Shown here in pieces: positions 15,647 through 24,867 of a stretch of DNA of 64,000 bases (position 1 is its first letter; the number at the start of each line of letters is the position of its first letter). Under the pieces are notes generated by a model. That model had not been told where the DNA came from and ran no database searches. It saw nothing but the letters and a program-made list of their open reading frames with translations. Origin of the DNA: Variovorax sp. N23. Its GTDB lineage: Bacteria; Pseudomonadota; Gammaproteobacteria; Burkholderiales; Burkholderiaceae_C. The DNA is taken from NCBI RefSeq assembly GCF_025486315.1, contig NZ_JAOOPY010000015.1, positions 62,001 to 126,000 on the forward strand, written 5' to 3'. The translations under genes and the position numbers were made by a program.

Positions 15647-17986
15647 GTGGACCACGACACAACATCCCCCGATCCCCTTCGTTTCGGCAGCGGCCAGGCC
15701 GTCCGCCGGCTGGAGGACCAAGCCCTCCTGTCCGGCGCCGGCCGCTACACGGACGACGTGCAGCCCGCGGGGCTCACGCACCTGATCTTCGTGCGCTCGC
15801 CGTACCCGCATGCGCGCATCGTCTCGGTCGACCTGTCGGCTGCGCGCGAGATGCCCGGCGTCGTCGGCATCCTCAGCGGTGCCGATCTGGCCGCCGCGGG
15901 CGTTCAGCCGATGCCCGGCACCGCGGGCTTCAAGCGGCCGGACGGCGGGCCGGGCGTGTCGCCACCGCGGCGCGCGCTGGCGCACGAGCGCGTCCGCTTC
16001 GTGGGGGAGCCGGTGGCCGCCGTGGTGGCCGACACGATCGAGCAGGCGCGCAACGCGGCCGAGGCCGTGTTCGTCGACTACGAGGAGCTGCCGATGGTGG
16101 TCGACCTCGCCGCCGCGGCCGCACCGGGTGCCCCGCAGATCCTCGACGAGGCGCCCGGCAACATCGCCGCGGAGGCGCGCCACGGCAGCATCGACGCCAC
16201 GACCGCGGCTTTCGCGAAGGCGAAGCACGTGGTCGCGCTCGACATCGTCAACCAGCGCGTGGTGGCGCTCACGATCGAGCCGCGCGTGGTGCTGGCCGAC
16301 ATCGAGCAGGGCACGGGCCGGCTCAGCATTCGCATGAGCACGCAGATGCCCTCGGGCGTGCGTACCTCGGTGTGCGACGCCATCGGCCTGCCGAAGGAAC
16401 AGGTGCGCGTAGTGGTCGGCGACGTCGGCGGCGGTTTCGGCATGAAGACCGGCGCCTACCCGGAAGACATTGCCGTCGCCTACTGCGCGCATGTGCTCAA
16501 GCGCCCTGTGAAATGGGTGGCCGACCGCAGCGAGGAATTCGTCTCGTCGGCGCACGGCCGCGACGTTTCCTCGCATGCCGAACTCGCGCTCGATGCCAAC
16601 GGCAAGATTCTCGCCCTGCGCATCCATTCGCTGGCCAACGTTGGCGCCTACGCGACCGGCACCGGCGTGGCCATCCAGCTGCTGATCGGCCCCTGGGTGC
16701 AGACCAGCGTCTACGACATCCAGACCGTCGACTTCCACTTCCAGGCGGTGCTCACCAACTGCGCGCCGACCGGCGCCTACCGCGGCGCCGGCCGGCCCGA
16801 AGCCATCTTCATGATGGAGCGCCTGATGGACGAGGCCGCGCGCCAGACGGGCATCGACCGCATCGAGCTGCGCCGCCGCAACTTCATCCGCCCCGAACAG
16901 ATGCCCTACACCAACCCGATGAAGCAGGTGTACGACACCGGCCAGTTCGAGAAGGTGATGGACCAGGGCCTGGCGCTGGCCGACTGGTCCGGCTTCGAGG
17001 CCCGCGCCGCCGCATCGAAGGCTGCCGGCAAGCTGCGCGGCCTCGGCATCGCGACTTTCCTGGAATGGACCGGTGGCAACGTCTTCGAGGAGCGCGTCAC
17101 CGTGGCCGTGAGGCCCGACGGCTTCATCGAGGTCTTCTCGGCGGTGAACGCGATGGGGCAGGGCATCGCGACCTCGCTCGCGCAGCTCGCCGTCGACGTG
17201 TTCGGCGTGCCGATCGAGAAGGTGCGTGTGATCCTGGGCGACACCGACCGCGGCGACGGCTTCGGCAGCGCCGGCTCGCGCTCGCTCTTCACCGGCGGCT
17301 CGGCCGTGCGGGTGGGCGCCGAGCGCACCGTCGACCAGGCGCGCCAGCTGGCGGCCAAGGAGTTCGAGGCCGCCTTTGAAGACGTGCGTTACGCCAACGG
17401 CAGTTTCACGGTGGCCGGCACCGACCTGAAGCTGGGCCTGTTCGAGCTGGCCGGCAAGCAGCCCGATGGCCAGATCTTCGTCGACTCGACCAGCACCGTG
17501 AGCGGCCCGACCTGGCCGAACGGCTGCCACATCTGCGAGGTGGAGATCGACGCGCCGACCGGCGAGGTGACGGTGGTGGCGTACAGCTCGGTCAACGACG
17601 TCGGCCGCGTGGTCAACCCGATGATCGTGCGCGGCCAGCTCGACGGCGGCGCGGTGCAGGGCATCGGCCAGGCGCTGTACGAGCGCGTGGTGTACGACAG
17701 CGAAACCGGCCAGCCGGTGACCGGCAGCCTGATGGACTACGCGGTGCCGCGCGCCGAGGTGTCGGAGGTGATGTTCCGCACCGAGATGGACGAATCCACG
17801 CCCTGCAAGAACAACCCGCTGGGCGTGAAGGGCGTGGGCGAGCTGGGCACCATCGGCGCGACACCGTCGATCGTCAACGCGGTGGCCGACGCGTTCGCGC
17901 GTGCCGGCCTGAGCGCGCAGGCGCCGAAGCTTCAGATGCCGCTGAGTTCGGCGCGCGTCTGGCAGGCACTCCAGACGGCCGACTGA
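15647..17986 (+). CDS. Molybdopterin-binding large subunit, xanthine/CO dehydrogenase family
   Basis: The 779-residue protein from GTG 15647 (AGCAGGA site upstream) matches CoxL-like molybdenum hydroxylase subunits. It has an N-terminal a/b hammerhead domain (about residues 20-130) and molybdopterin-binding domains 1 and 2 (about 150-770). The active-site loop reads AYRGAGR (377-383), the 'form II' signature, not the AYXCSFR of true CO dehydrogenase. The catalytic Glu is in GVKGVGELGTIGA (Glu732). Genes for the FAD and [2Fe-2S] subunits normally beside it are absent, so its partners must be elsewhere. The substrate is unknown; an aldehyde or N-heterocycle is possible. Confidence 0.85.
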   Translation: MDHDTTSPDPLRFGSGQAVRRLEDQALLSGAGRYTDDVQPAGLTHLIFVRSPYPHARIVSVDLSAAREMPGVVGILSGADLAAAGVQPMPGTAGFKRPDGGPGVSPPRRALAHERVRFVGEPVAAVVADTIEQARNAAEAVFVDYEELPMVVDLAAAAAPGAPQILDEAPGNIAAEARHGSIDATTAAFAKAKHVVALDIVNQRVVALTIEPRVVLADIEQGTGRLSIRMSTQMPSGVRTSVCDAIGLPKEQVRVVVGDVGGGFGMKTGAYPEDIAVAYCAHVLKRPVKWVADRSEEFVSSAHGRDVSSHAELALDANGKILALRIHSLANVGAYATGTGVAIQLLIGPWVQTSVYDIQTVDFHFQAVLTNCAPTGAYRGAGRPEAIFMMERLMDEAARQTGIDRIELRRRNFIRPEQMPYTNPMKQVYDTGQFEKVMDQGLALADWSGFEARAAASKAAGKLRGLGIATFLEWTGGNVFEERVTVAVRPDGFIEVFSAVNAMGQGIATSLAQLAVDVFGVPIEKVRVILGDTDRGDGFGSAGSRSLFTGGSAVRVGAERTVDQARQLAAKEFEAAFEDVRYANGSFTVAGTDLKLGLFELAGKQPDGQIFVDSTSTVSGPTWPNGCHICEVEIDAPTGEVTVVAYSSVNDVGRVVNPMIVRGQLDGGAVQGIGQALYERVVYDSETGQPVTGSLMDYAVPRAEVSEVMFRTEMDESTPCKNNPLGVKGVGELGTIGATPSIVNAVADAFARAGLSAQAPKLQMPLSSARVWQALQTAD

Positions 17987-17992
17987 GCGGAC

Positions 17993-19174
17993 TCAGAAGT
18001 CCTCGAGCGGCAGGCCGACGTAGTTCTCGGCCAGCGCCGTCGAGGCGGCCGGCGAATGGACCAGGTAGTCGAGCTCGGCTTCCTGGATCTTCTGGCCGAA
18101 CTCGCCGGTCTCCGGAAAGCGGTGCATCAGCGAGGTGAACCACCACGAGAAGCGCTCGGCCTTCCACACGCGGCGCAGGCACAGGTCGGAATAGCGGTCG
18201 AGTGCCGACGGCGAACGCTCGCGGTAGAAGATCTCCAGCGCGCGCGACAGGTAGCCCACGTCCGCTGCCGCCAGGTTGAGCCCCTTGGCGCCGGTCGGCG
18301 GCACGATGTGCGCCGCGTCGCCTGCCAGGAAGAGGCTGCCGAAGCGCAGCGGCTCGGCCACGAAGCTGCGCAGCGGCGCGATGCTCTTCTCCAGTGACGG
18401 CCCCGTCACCAGACGCTCGCGCGCTTCGGGGTCGAGGCGCGCGCGCAGCTCGTTCCAGAAGGCCTCGTCGCTCCAGCGCTCGACGCGCTCGTCGACCGGC
18501 ACCTGCACGTAGTAGCGGCTGCGCGTCGTGCTGCGCATGCTGCACAGCGCAAAGCCGCGCGCCGTGTTGGCGTAGATCAGTTCGTCCGACACCGGCGGCA
18601 CGTCGGCCAGCACACCGAGCCAGCCGAAGGGGTAGACCTTCTCGTAGAGCCGCAGCGCCGCCGGCGGCACACTGGCGCGGCTCACGCCGTGGAAGCCGTC
18701 GCAGCCGGCGATGAAGTCGCAGTCGATCTCTTGCGCGACGTCGCCTTGCACGAAGCCGACCCTTGGCTGCGCGCTGTCGAAGTCGTGCAGCGTGACGCCC
18801 TCGGCCTTGTAGAAGGTGCGCAGGCCGGCGGCCTCGCGTGCCGCCATCAGATCGCGCGTGACCTCGGTCTGGCCGTACACCGTCACACGACGGCCACCGG
18901 TCAGGCCGTGCATGTCGATACGGTGGCGCGCCCCCTGGAACAGCAGCTCGATGCCTTCGTGCGGCAGGCCTTCGGCCTGCGCGCGTGCGTCGACGCGGGC
19001 CCGTGCCAGCAGGTCCATCGTGACCTGCTCGAGCACGCCGGCGCGGATGCGCCCCAGCACGTAGTCGGGGCTCTGGCGTTCGACGATCACGTTGTCGATG
19101 CCGGCCTGGTGCAGCAATTGGCCCAGCAGCAGGCCGGCCGGGCCGGCGCCGATGATGGCGACTTGGGTGCGCAT
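17993..19174 (-). CDS. pobA: 4-Hydroxybenzoate 3-monooxygenase
   Basis: This FAD- and NADPH-dependent monooxygenase converts 4-hydroxybenzoate to protocatechuate, feeding the beta-ketoadipate pathway. The 393-residue protein has GAGPAG (about residues 9-14), the RIRAGVLEQVT segment (about 42-52), CDGFHGVSR (about 158-166) and GDAAHIVPPTGAKGLN (about 286-301). Length and sequence agree with characterised PobA. It lies divergent from an IclR-type regulator with a 136-bp intergenic region. The convergent CoxL-like gene stops only 6 bp away; no protocatechuate-cleaving genes are in the window. Confidence 0.93.
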   Translation of the reverse strand: MRTQVAIIGAGPAGLLLGQLLHQAGIDNVIVERQSPDYVLGRIRAGVLEQVTMDLLARARVDARAQAEGLPHEGIELLFQGARHRIDMHGLTGGRRVTVYGQTEVTRDLMAAREAAGLRTFYKAEGVTLHDFDSAQPRVGFVQGDVAQEIDCDFIAGCDGFHGVSRASVPPAALRLYEKVYPFGWLGVLADVPPVSDELIYANTARGFALCSMRSTTRSRYYVQVPVDERVERWSDEAFWNELRARLDPEARERLVTGPSLEKSIAPLRSFVAEPLRFGSLFLAGDAAHIVPPTGAKGLNLAAADVGYLSRALEIFYRERSPSALDRYSDLCLRRVWKAERFSWWFTSLMHRFPETGEFGQKIQEAELDYLVHSPAASTALAENYVGLPLEDF

Positions 19175-19310
19175 GGTATGTCTCCTGAAACTCGCGAATT
19201 CGCAGTGACAGCGTAGGGCGCGTGGCCGGCGGGCCGTGGTCGCGCAGAGCGCCAGTGCGCGATGCGCCGAGCGGCTGTGCGATGATCGCGCAGCAACCGG
19301 CCGCTTCCCC

Positions 19311-20081
19311 ATGACCATCGCCAAACCCGACTTCATCGAAGGCATCGCCAAGGGCATGGCGGTGCTCGAGAGCTTCGATACCGAGCGGCAGCGCCTCAAC
19401 GCGACGCAAGCCGCCGAGCGCGCCGGCCTCACACGCGCTGCGGCGCGGCGCCACCTGCTCACGCTGGCGCATCTGGGCTACCTCGAGACCGATGGCAGCG
19501 CGTTCTGGATGTCGCCCAAGGTGCTGCGCTTCTCGGGCAGTTACCTGGCATCGTCGCGCCTTCCGCGTGCACTGCAACCCACGCTCAACCGCCTGGCCGC
19601 GCAGACACAGGAGTCCTTCTCGGCCGTCGTGCTCGATGGCGAAGAGGCGGTGATCGTCGCGCGCAGCGTGGCCTTCGGCGCGCCCACGCGCGTGCTGGCC
19701 TACGGCCTGCACCTCGGCGCGCGGCTGCCCGCGCACGCCACCTCGACCGGCCGCATGCTGCTTGCCGCGATGAGCAGCGCGGAACTCGCGCAATGGCTCA
19801 AGGGTCGCACGCTGGCGCGGCTCACCTCGCACACCGTGACGCAGACCACCGTGCTGCGCCAGCGCCTGGCGCAGGTGCGCAAGGACGACCATTGCATCGC
19901 CAGCGAAGAACACGAGCTCGGTGTGCAGGCGCTCGCCGTGCCGCTGCGGGACATGCGTGGGCGTACCGTCGCGGCGCTCAACGTCGTGCTTTCCGGGGCG
20001 CACCGCAGCGACGACGCCCTGCGCCGCGATCTGCTCCCGCTGATGTACGACGCGGCGCGCGAGGTGCGCGCCCTGCTTTGA
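19311..20081 (+). CDS. IclR family regulator, PcaR/PobR type
   Basis: The 256-residue protein begins FIEGIAKGMAVLESFD, typical of the PcaR/PcaU/PobR group. It has a winged helix-turn-helix at about residues 20-75 (NATQAAERAGLTRAAARRHL) and the effector domain at about 85-250 (LPAHATSTGRMLLA; IASEEHELGVQALAVPL). ATG 19311 is favoured over an upstream frame start at 19236. Position opposite pobA suggests that it activates pobA in response to 4-hydroxybenzoate or a downstream intermediate; this is context inference. The response regulator gene starts 13 bp after its stop. Confidence 0.88.
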   Translation: MTIAKPDFIEGIAKGMAVLESFDTERQRLNATQAAERAGLTRAAARRHLLTLAHLGYLETDGSAFWMSPKVLRFSGSYLASSRLPRALQPTLNRLAAQTQESFSAVVLDGEEAVIVARSVAFGAPTRVLAYGLHLGARLPAHATSTGRMLLAAMSSAELAQWLKGRTLARLTSHTVTQTTVLRQRLAQVRKDDHCIASEEHELGVQALAVPLRDMRGRTVAALNVVLSGAHRSDDALRRDLLPLMYDAAREVRALL

Positions 20082-20094
20082 GATCGGAATCCCC

Positions 20095-20754
20095 ATGCGA
20101 CTGCTGCTGCTCGAAGACGACGTGATGATCGGCGAAGCCGTGCTCGACCTGCTGCGGGCCGAGCAGTACGCCGTCGACTGGGTCAAGGACGGCGAGGCCG
20201 CCGAGAGCGCGCTACGCACCCAGCAGTACGACCTGGTGCTGCTCGATCTGGGCGTGCCGCGGCGCGACGGCCTCGAGGTGCTGCGAGGCCTGCGCGCGCG
20301 CAAGCAGCGCATGCCGGTGCTGATCGCCACCGCCCGCGATTCGGTACAGCAGCGCATCGAAGGGCTCGACGCGGGTGCCGACGACTACGTGCTCAAGCCC
20401 TACGACCTCGACGAACTGCTGGCACGCATCCGTGCCTTGCTGCGCCGCGCCTCGGGCCGCGCCGAGCCGGTGTACGAGCACCTGGGCGTGAGCATCAACC
20501 CCGGCACGCGCGAAGCGTCGGTCAATGGTCAGCCGGTGATTCTTTCGGCGCGCGAGTGGGCGGTGCTCGAGCCGCTCATCGCCCGGCCCGGCCTGGTGCT
20601 GTCGCGTGCGCAGATCGAGGAAAAGCTCTACAGCTGGAAGGACGAGATCAGCAGCAACGCGGTCGAGGTCTACGTCCACGGCCTGCGCAAGAAGCTGGGG
20701 GCCGACTTCATCCGCAACGTGCGGGGCGTGGGCTACATGGTGCCGAAGGCATGA
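20095..20754 (+). CDS. Two-component response regulator, OmpR/PmrA-QseB type
   Basis: The 219-residue protein has an N-terminal receiver domain with acidic pocket EDD (about 7-9), phosphoacceptor Asp51 in LLDLGVP and Lys in LKPYDLDEL (about 101). A C-terminal OmpR winged-helix domain (about 125-218) ends NVRGVGYMVP. The full sequence has the PmrA/QseB/TctD flavour. Its stop overlaps the start of the sensor kinase (ATGA). A direct repeat of the kind bound by this subfamily lies upstream of degP, the gene after the kinase, so degP is a likely target. Confidence 0.92.
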   Translation: MRLLLLEDDVMIGEAVLDLLRAEQYAVDWVKDGEAAESALRTQQYDLVLLDLGVPRRDGLEVLRGLRARKQRMPVLIATARDSVQQRIEGLDAGADDYVLKPYDLDELLARIRALLRRASGRAEPVYEHLGVSINPGTREASVNGQPVILSAREWAVLEPLIARPGLVLSRAQIEEKLYSWKDEISSNAVEVYVHGLRKKLGADFIRNVRGVGYMVPKA

Positions 20755-22097
20755 CGCGCCCCGCACCGTCGTTCTTCGGCTCGCTGCGCGCGCGCCTGCT
20801 GCTGTTCCTGCTGGCCGCCATCGTGCTCGCCGCGGGCGCGCAGGCCTTCGTCGCGTACCGCACGGTGCTCAAGGAAGCCGACGAGATCTTCGACTACCAC
20901 ATGCAGCAGATGGCAATGTCGCTGCGCTCGGGCCTGCCGCCGAGTTCGGCGGTCGGGGGCATCGGCGGGGCCGAGCAGAACTTCGAGTTCGTCGTGCAGG
21001 TGTGGACGGCCGACGGCGTGCGCATCTTCGAGTCGGCCGAGCAGGCCGCGCTGCCGCAGATCGCGGTGCTGGGCTTCGCCGACGTGCGCGCGCGCGGCAC
21101 CACCTACCGCGTGTTCTCGATGCAGACGCGCAGCCTCGTCATCCAGGTCGCGCAGGACATGGCGGTGCGCCGGCAGATGGCGCGGGCGCTGGCGGTGCGC
21201 ACGATCATGCCGGTGGCCCTGATGGCGCCCATCCTCATGCTGGTCGTCTGGTGGGTCGTCAGCCGGTCGCTCGCGCCGGTGGCGCGGGTGCGGCGCCAGG
21301 TGGCCGCGCGCCAGGCCGACGACCTGTCGCCGGTCGGTGAGGAGGGCCTGCCCGACGAGGTGCGCCCGCTGGTGCAGGAACTCAACCTGCTGTTCGAGCG
21401 CGTGCGCCACGCCTTCGACGCGCAGAAGCACTTTGTCGCCGACGCCGCGCATGAACTTCGCTCGCCGCTGGCGGCTCTCAAGCTGCAGGTGCAGGGCCTG
21501 CAGCGCGCGAACGACGACGCCACACGCGCGCTGGCGACGGGCCGGCTGGCCGCCGGCATCGATCGCGCCACCCAGCTGGTCGAGCAGCTGCTTGCGCTGG
21601 CGCGGCACGAGGCCAGCGTGGCCGGCGGTGCCGCGGCCGAGCCGGTCGATCTGCCTGCGCTCGCGCGGCTCGCCATCTCCGACGTGGTGGCGGCGGCGCA
21701 GGCACGGCGCATCGACATCGGGCTCGACCAGGCCGATGCGGCCGTCGTGCCGGGCCACCCCGAGGCGCTGCGCATGCTGCTGCGCAACCTGCTCGACAAC
21801 GCCGTGAAGTACACGCCCGAAGGCGGGCGCGTCGACCTGCGCATCGCGGCCGACGACAACGGCGTCGAGGTGCAGGTCGACGACAGCGGCCCCGGCCTGC
21901 CGGCGGAAGAACGCGAACGCGTGCTCGACCGCTTCTACCGCGCCGGCCAGGCGCGGACCGCGCAGGCGCCCGGCAGCGGGCTGGGCCTGGCGATCGTCAA
22001 GTCGATCGCCGACCTGCACGGCGCCACCGTCGCGCTGGGCGCATCGGAGCGGCTCGGCGGCCTGCGCGTCGTCGTGCGTTTTCCCCGCCGCCGCTGA
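20751..22097 (+). CDS. Sensor histidine kinase, QseC/PmrB-like
   Basis: The 448-residue protein starts at ATG 20751 inside the regulator's stop codon. One transmembrane segment lies at about residues 12-34. A periplasmic sensor region (about 35-155) includes FEFVVQVWTADGVRIFES of the 2CSK_N type. A second span lies at about 160-185, then HAMP and HisKA with His234 in AHELRSPLAALKLQ. The HATPase_c domain (about 340-445) carries NLLDNAVKYTPEGG and the GSGLGLAIVKSI G-box. It should phosphorylate the regulator encoded upstream. The signal is unknown, though the neighbouring DegP suggests envelope stress. Confidence 0.92.
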   Translation: MTRPAPSFFGSLRARLLLFLLAAIVLAAGAQAFVAYRTVLKEADEIFDYHMQQMAMSLRSGLPPSSAVGGIGGAEQNFEFVVQVWTADGVRIFESAEQAALPQIAVLGFADVRARGTTYRVFSMQTRSLVIQVAQDMAVRRQMARALAVRTIMPVALMAPILMLVVWWVVSRSLAPVARVRRQVAARQADDLSPVGEEGLPDEVRPLVQELNLLFERVRHAFDAQKHFVADAAHELRSPLAALKLQVQGLQRANDDATRALATGRLAAGIDRATQLVEQLLALARHEASVAGGAAAEPVDLPALARLAISDVVAAAQARRIDIGLDQADAAVVPGHPEALRMLLRNLLDNAVKYTPEGGRVDLRIAADDNGVEVQVDDSGPGLPAEERERVLDRFYRAGQARTAQAPGSGLGLAIVKSIADLHGATVALGASERLGGLRVVVRFPRRR

Positions 22098-22131
22098 GCC
22101 GCACGCCGCGGGCGGCGCGGCGCCCCTGGTT

Positions 22132-22148
22132 TAAGCACGGCCTAAGTC
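22132..22148 (+). promoter_or_regulatory. Direct repeat TTTAAG-N5-CCTAAG, candidate response-regulator box
   Basis: Two six-base half sites (TTTAAG 22132-22137 and CCTAAG 22143-22148) are spaced 11 bp start to start, one helical turn. PmrA/QseB-type OmpR regulators bind tandem CTTAA-type half sites with this spacing. The box sits 58 bp before degP and 34 bp after the kinase stop. Confidence 0.5.
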
Positions 22149-22205
22149 TGGGCGCGCACATTCCTTTCCATCGTGTTTCATCCCACACCCTCGAAAGGAA
22201 TCTCC

Positions 22206-23663
22206 ATGAACACCCGACTGACTTCGACCAAAGGCCTCGTGCTGGCGCTGGCGTCCGCCGGCGTGATCGGCGCGGTGGGCGCAGGCGCCTACACCAGCGC
22301 GCGCGCCGTGGCGCCGGCCCCGGTCGCGACGGCCGCTGCCGCGCCGCTGGTGACGATGCCCGACTTCTCGACCATCACTTCGCGCGACGGCCCGGCGGTG
22401 GTGAACATCAGCGTCACCGGCACGACCAAGACCTCCTTCGACGGCGCCGCCGGCATGGACCCGGACGACCCGATGGCCGAATTCTTCCGCCGCTTCGGCG
22501 GGCAGATCGGCCCGCGCGGCCCGCAGCGTGAAGTGCCCACGCGCGGCCAGGGCTCGGGCTTCATCGTGAGCGCCGACGGCACCATCCTCACCAACGCCCA
22601 CGTCGTGAAGGACGCGAAGGAAGTCACCGTCAAGCTGACCGACCGCCGCGAGTTCCGCGCCAAGGTGCTGGGCTCCGACGAGAAGACCGACATCGCGGTG
22701 CTCAAGATCGACGCGAAGGACCTGCCGACCGTGTCCCTGGGCAGCACCAAGGACCTGAAGGTCGGCGAATGGGTGCTCGCCATCGGCTCGCCCTTCGGCT
22801 TCGAGAACACCGTGACGGCCGGCGTGGTGAGCGCCAAGGGCCGCTCGCTGCCCGACGACAGCTACGTGCCCTTCATCCAGACCGACGTGGCGATCAACCC
22901 CGGCAACTCGGGCGGCCCGCTGCTCAACACGCGCGGCGAGGTGGTCGGCATCAACTCGCAGATCTACACGCGCAGCGGCGGCTACCAGGGCGTGTCTTTC
23001 GCGATCCCGATCGACGTGGCCGTGCAGATCAAGGACCAGATCGTCGCCACCGGCAAGGCCAGCCATGCACGCCTGGGTGTCGCAGTGCAGGAGGTGAACC
23101 AGGCCTTCGCCGACTCCTTCAAGCTCGACAAGCCCGAAGGCGCGCTGGTGTCGAACGTCGAGAAGGGCAGCCCCGGCGAGAAGGCGGGCCTGCGCTCGGG
23201 CGATGTGATCCGCGCGGTGGACGGCCAGCCCATCGTGTCTTCGGGGGACCTGCCGGCCGTCATCGGCCAGCGCAAGCCGGGCAGCCAGGTCACGCTGGAC
23301 GTATGGCGCCAGGGCGCGCGCGAGCAGCTCACCGCCAAGCTCGGCGATGCGTCGGACAAGAGCAGCGTCGTCGCCAAGAATGACGACGCCGTCGGCAAGG
23401 GCAAGCTGGGCCTCGCCTTGCGCCCGCTGCAACCGCAGGAGAAGCGCGAAGCGGAAGTCGACAGCGGCTTGCTGATCGAAGACGCCGGCGGCCCGTCGGC
23501 CATGGCCGGTGTGCAGCCGGGCGACGTGCTGCTGGCCATCAACGGCACGCCGGCGCAGAGCGTCGAGCAGGTGCGTGAGGTGGCGGCCAAGGCCGGCAAA
23601 TCGGTGGCGCTGCTGATCCAGCGCGGCGGCGACCGGATCTTCGTGCCGGTGCGCATCGGCTGA
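22206..23663 (+). CDS. degP: Periplasmic serine protease/chaperone DegP (MucD/HtrA)
   Basis: It degrades or holds misfolded envelope proteins. The 485-residue protein has an uncleaved-looking or weak signal sequence (about residues 1-30, hydrophobic from 10). The trypsin-like domain has a complete triad: His132 in TNAHVV, Asp162 in KTDIAVLKI and Ser235 in GNSGGPLL. Two PDZ domains follow (about 290-375 and 400-480). A short Q-linker-like insert precedes the protease core. ATG 22206 has AAAGGAA upstream. It lies directly after an OmpR-type two-component pair with a candidate binding box between, suggesting stress-induced expression. A strong terminator follows. Confidence 0.95.
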   Translation: MNTRLTSTKGLVLALASAGVIGAVGAGAYTSARAVAPAPVATAAAAPLVTMPDFSTITSRDGPAVVNISVTGTTKTSFDGAAGMDPDDPMAEFFRRFGGQIGPRGPQREVPTRGQGSGFIVSADGTILTNAHVVKDAKEVTVKLTDRREFRAKVLGSDEKTDIAVLKIDAKDLPTVSLGSTKDLKVGEWVLAIGSPFGFENTVTAGVVSAKGRSLPDDSYVPFIQTDVAINPGNSGGPLLNTRGEVVGINSQIYTRSGGYQGVSFAIPIDVAVQIKDQIVATGKASHARLGVAVQEVNQAFADSFKLDKPEGALVSNVEKGSPGEKAGLRSGDVIRAVDGQPIVSSGDLPAVIGQRKPGSQVTLDVWRQGAREQLTAKLGDASDKSSVVAKNDDAVGKGKLGLALRPLQPQEKREAEVDSGLLIEDAGGPSAMAGVQPGDVLLAINGTPAQSVEQVREVAAKAGKSVALLIQRGGDRIFVPVRIG

Positions 23664-23693
23664 GCTGCGCTGCCGAATCGCCGGCGCCGGCAG

Positions 23694-23726
23694 AACCCGC
23701 CTTTCTTTCAGAAAGGCGGGTTTTTT
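23694..23726 (+). terminator. Intrinsic terminator after degP
   Basis: An 11-bp stem (ACCCGCCTTTC 23695-23705 with GAAAGGCGGGT 23711-23721) with loop TTTCA is followed by six T residues. It marks the end of the regulator-kinase-degP transcript. Confidence 0.92.
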
Positions 23727-23780
23727 CATGGGCGCGCCATGCGTTAACCATGACACGAAACAGCAGACTATTTCCCTGAA

Positions 23781-23823
23781 ATTTGTCAATGTCACTTTTC
23801 GGGTGGGGCATCGCGTGACAAAT
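23781..23823. promoter_or_regulatory. Inverted repeat ATTTGTCA...TGACAAAT upstream of LysR gene
   Basis: Perfect 8-base arms (23781-23788 and 23816-23823) lie 124 bp before the LysR start, in an AT-rich stretch. The spacing (27 bases) is wide for a single LysR T-N11-A site, so this may be two half sites or chance. No other gene is near enough to claim it. Confidence 0.3.
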
Positions 23824-23946
23824 GTGCGGAGAATGAAATAATCGTGAGCCCAACGTCGCCGCCGAATCAGGCGCGGCACAGGGGTGTGACGCGGCCCTGG
23901 GAGGGGGCGTGCCGCAGGGGCTCCGTGACAGTGAATAAGAAGATCC

Positions 23947-24867
23947 ATGAAAGACTTTTCACTCGCCGACGTGCGCCTGTTCATCAAGGCCGTCGAATTG
24001 GGCGGATTGACGCTCGCCGCCGACGTGCTGGATATACCGAAGGCCTCGGCCTCGCGGCAATTGCAGCGCCTGGAGGCCAGCGTCGGCCATGTTCTGCTTC
24101 ACCGGGGCTCGGCCCGCTTTGCGTTGACGGAAGAGGGCCGTCAGTTCTTCGAGACGGCGGTCGACATGCTCCGTGCGGTCGACCGGGCCCTGTCGAATCT
24201 CTATGCGGACGGGCGGGCCCTGACCGGCCGCCTTCGCATTGCCGCGCCGGCCTACGCGGGGCGGCAATTCCTGGCGGCGCATCTGCCGGCCTTCATGGCC
24301 GTGCATCCACAGCTTCAGCTGTCGATCGAGGTCGGCAGCGGCCACGTCGACCTGTTCCGGGACGAGGCGGACGTGATGTTGCGCCTGGGCCGCGAGGGCT
24401 GCGAGGAACTGGTGGCACGGCGGCTCGCCACGGTGCCGATGCTGCTGTGCGCCTCCGCGTCGTACCTGGCCCGCGGCGCTGCCATCACCACCCTGTCCGA
24501 CCTGGCGGGGCACGCCTTTCTTTGCGGCGGGGCGCAGCGCCGGGTGGGCGAGATGACCGTGCCCACGGCGAACCATCCGCGCCACGTTGCCGCTGCGACG
24601 GCCGTGCATTCCAACGATCCGGAGTTGCTGCTGGAGCTGGCGTGCGCCGGGCAAGGCATCGCCCTGTTGCCGTGCGCCCTGGCCGAGCCGGCCCTCGAGC
24701 GCGGCGACCTGACGGCCGTGCTGCCTGCCGTTCCCCTTGCCGGTGAAGAGCTTCATCTGGTGTATCTCCCGGGTCGGCGCAATTCCCGAAAGATCAAGGC
24801 CTTCGTCGAGCACCTGTTGGCGGCCACGCGCACGCAGGCGCCGCTGGGCATCGGCCATCCCTCCTGA
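23947..24867 (+). CDS. LysR family transcriptional regulator
   Basis: The 306-residue protein has the N-terminal winged helix-turn-helix (about residues 5-63; LADVRLFIKAVELGGLTLAA and ASASRQLQRLE). A substrate-binding domain (about 88-295) starts with GRLRIAAPAYAGRQFLAAHL. It is of the group with unusually short dimer helix, like many CrgA-type regulators. The LysR member lies alone between degP and the surface-protein cluster. It could control either side or genes elsewhere; no divergent partner gene exists. Confidence 0.88.
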   Translation: MKDFSLADVRLFIKAVELGGLTLAADVLDIPKASASRQLQRLEASVGHVLLHRGSARFALTEEGRQFFETAVDMLRAVDRALSNLYADGRALTGRLRIAAPAYAGRQFLAAHLPAFMAVHPQLQLSIEVGSGHVDLFRDEADVMLRLGREGCEELVARRLATVPMLLCASASYLARGAAITTLSDLAGHAFLCGGAQRRVGEMTVPTANHPRHVAAATAVHSNDPELLLELACAGQGIALLPCALAEPALERGDLTAVLPAVPLAGEELHLVYLPGRRNSRKIKAFVEHLLAATRTQAPLGIGHPS

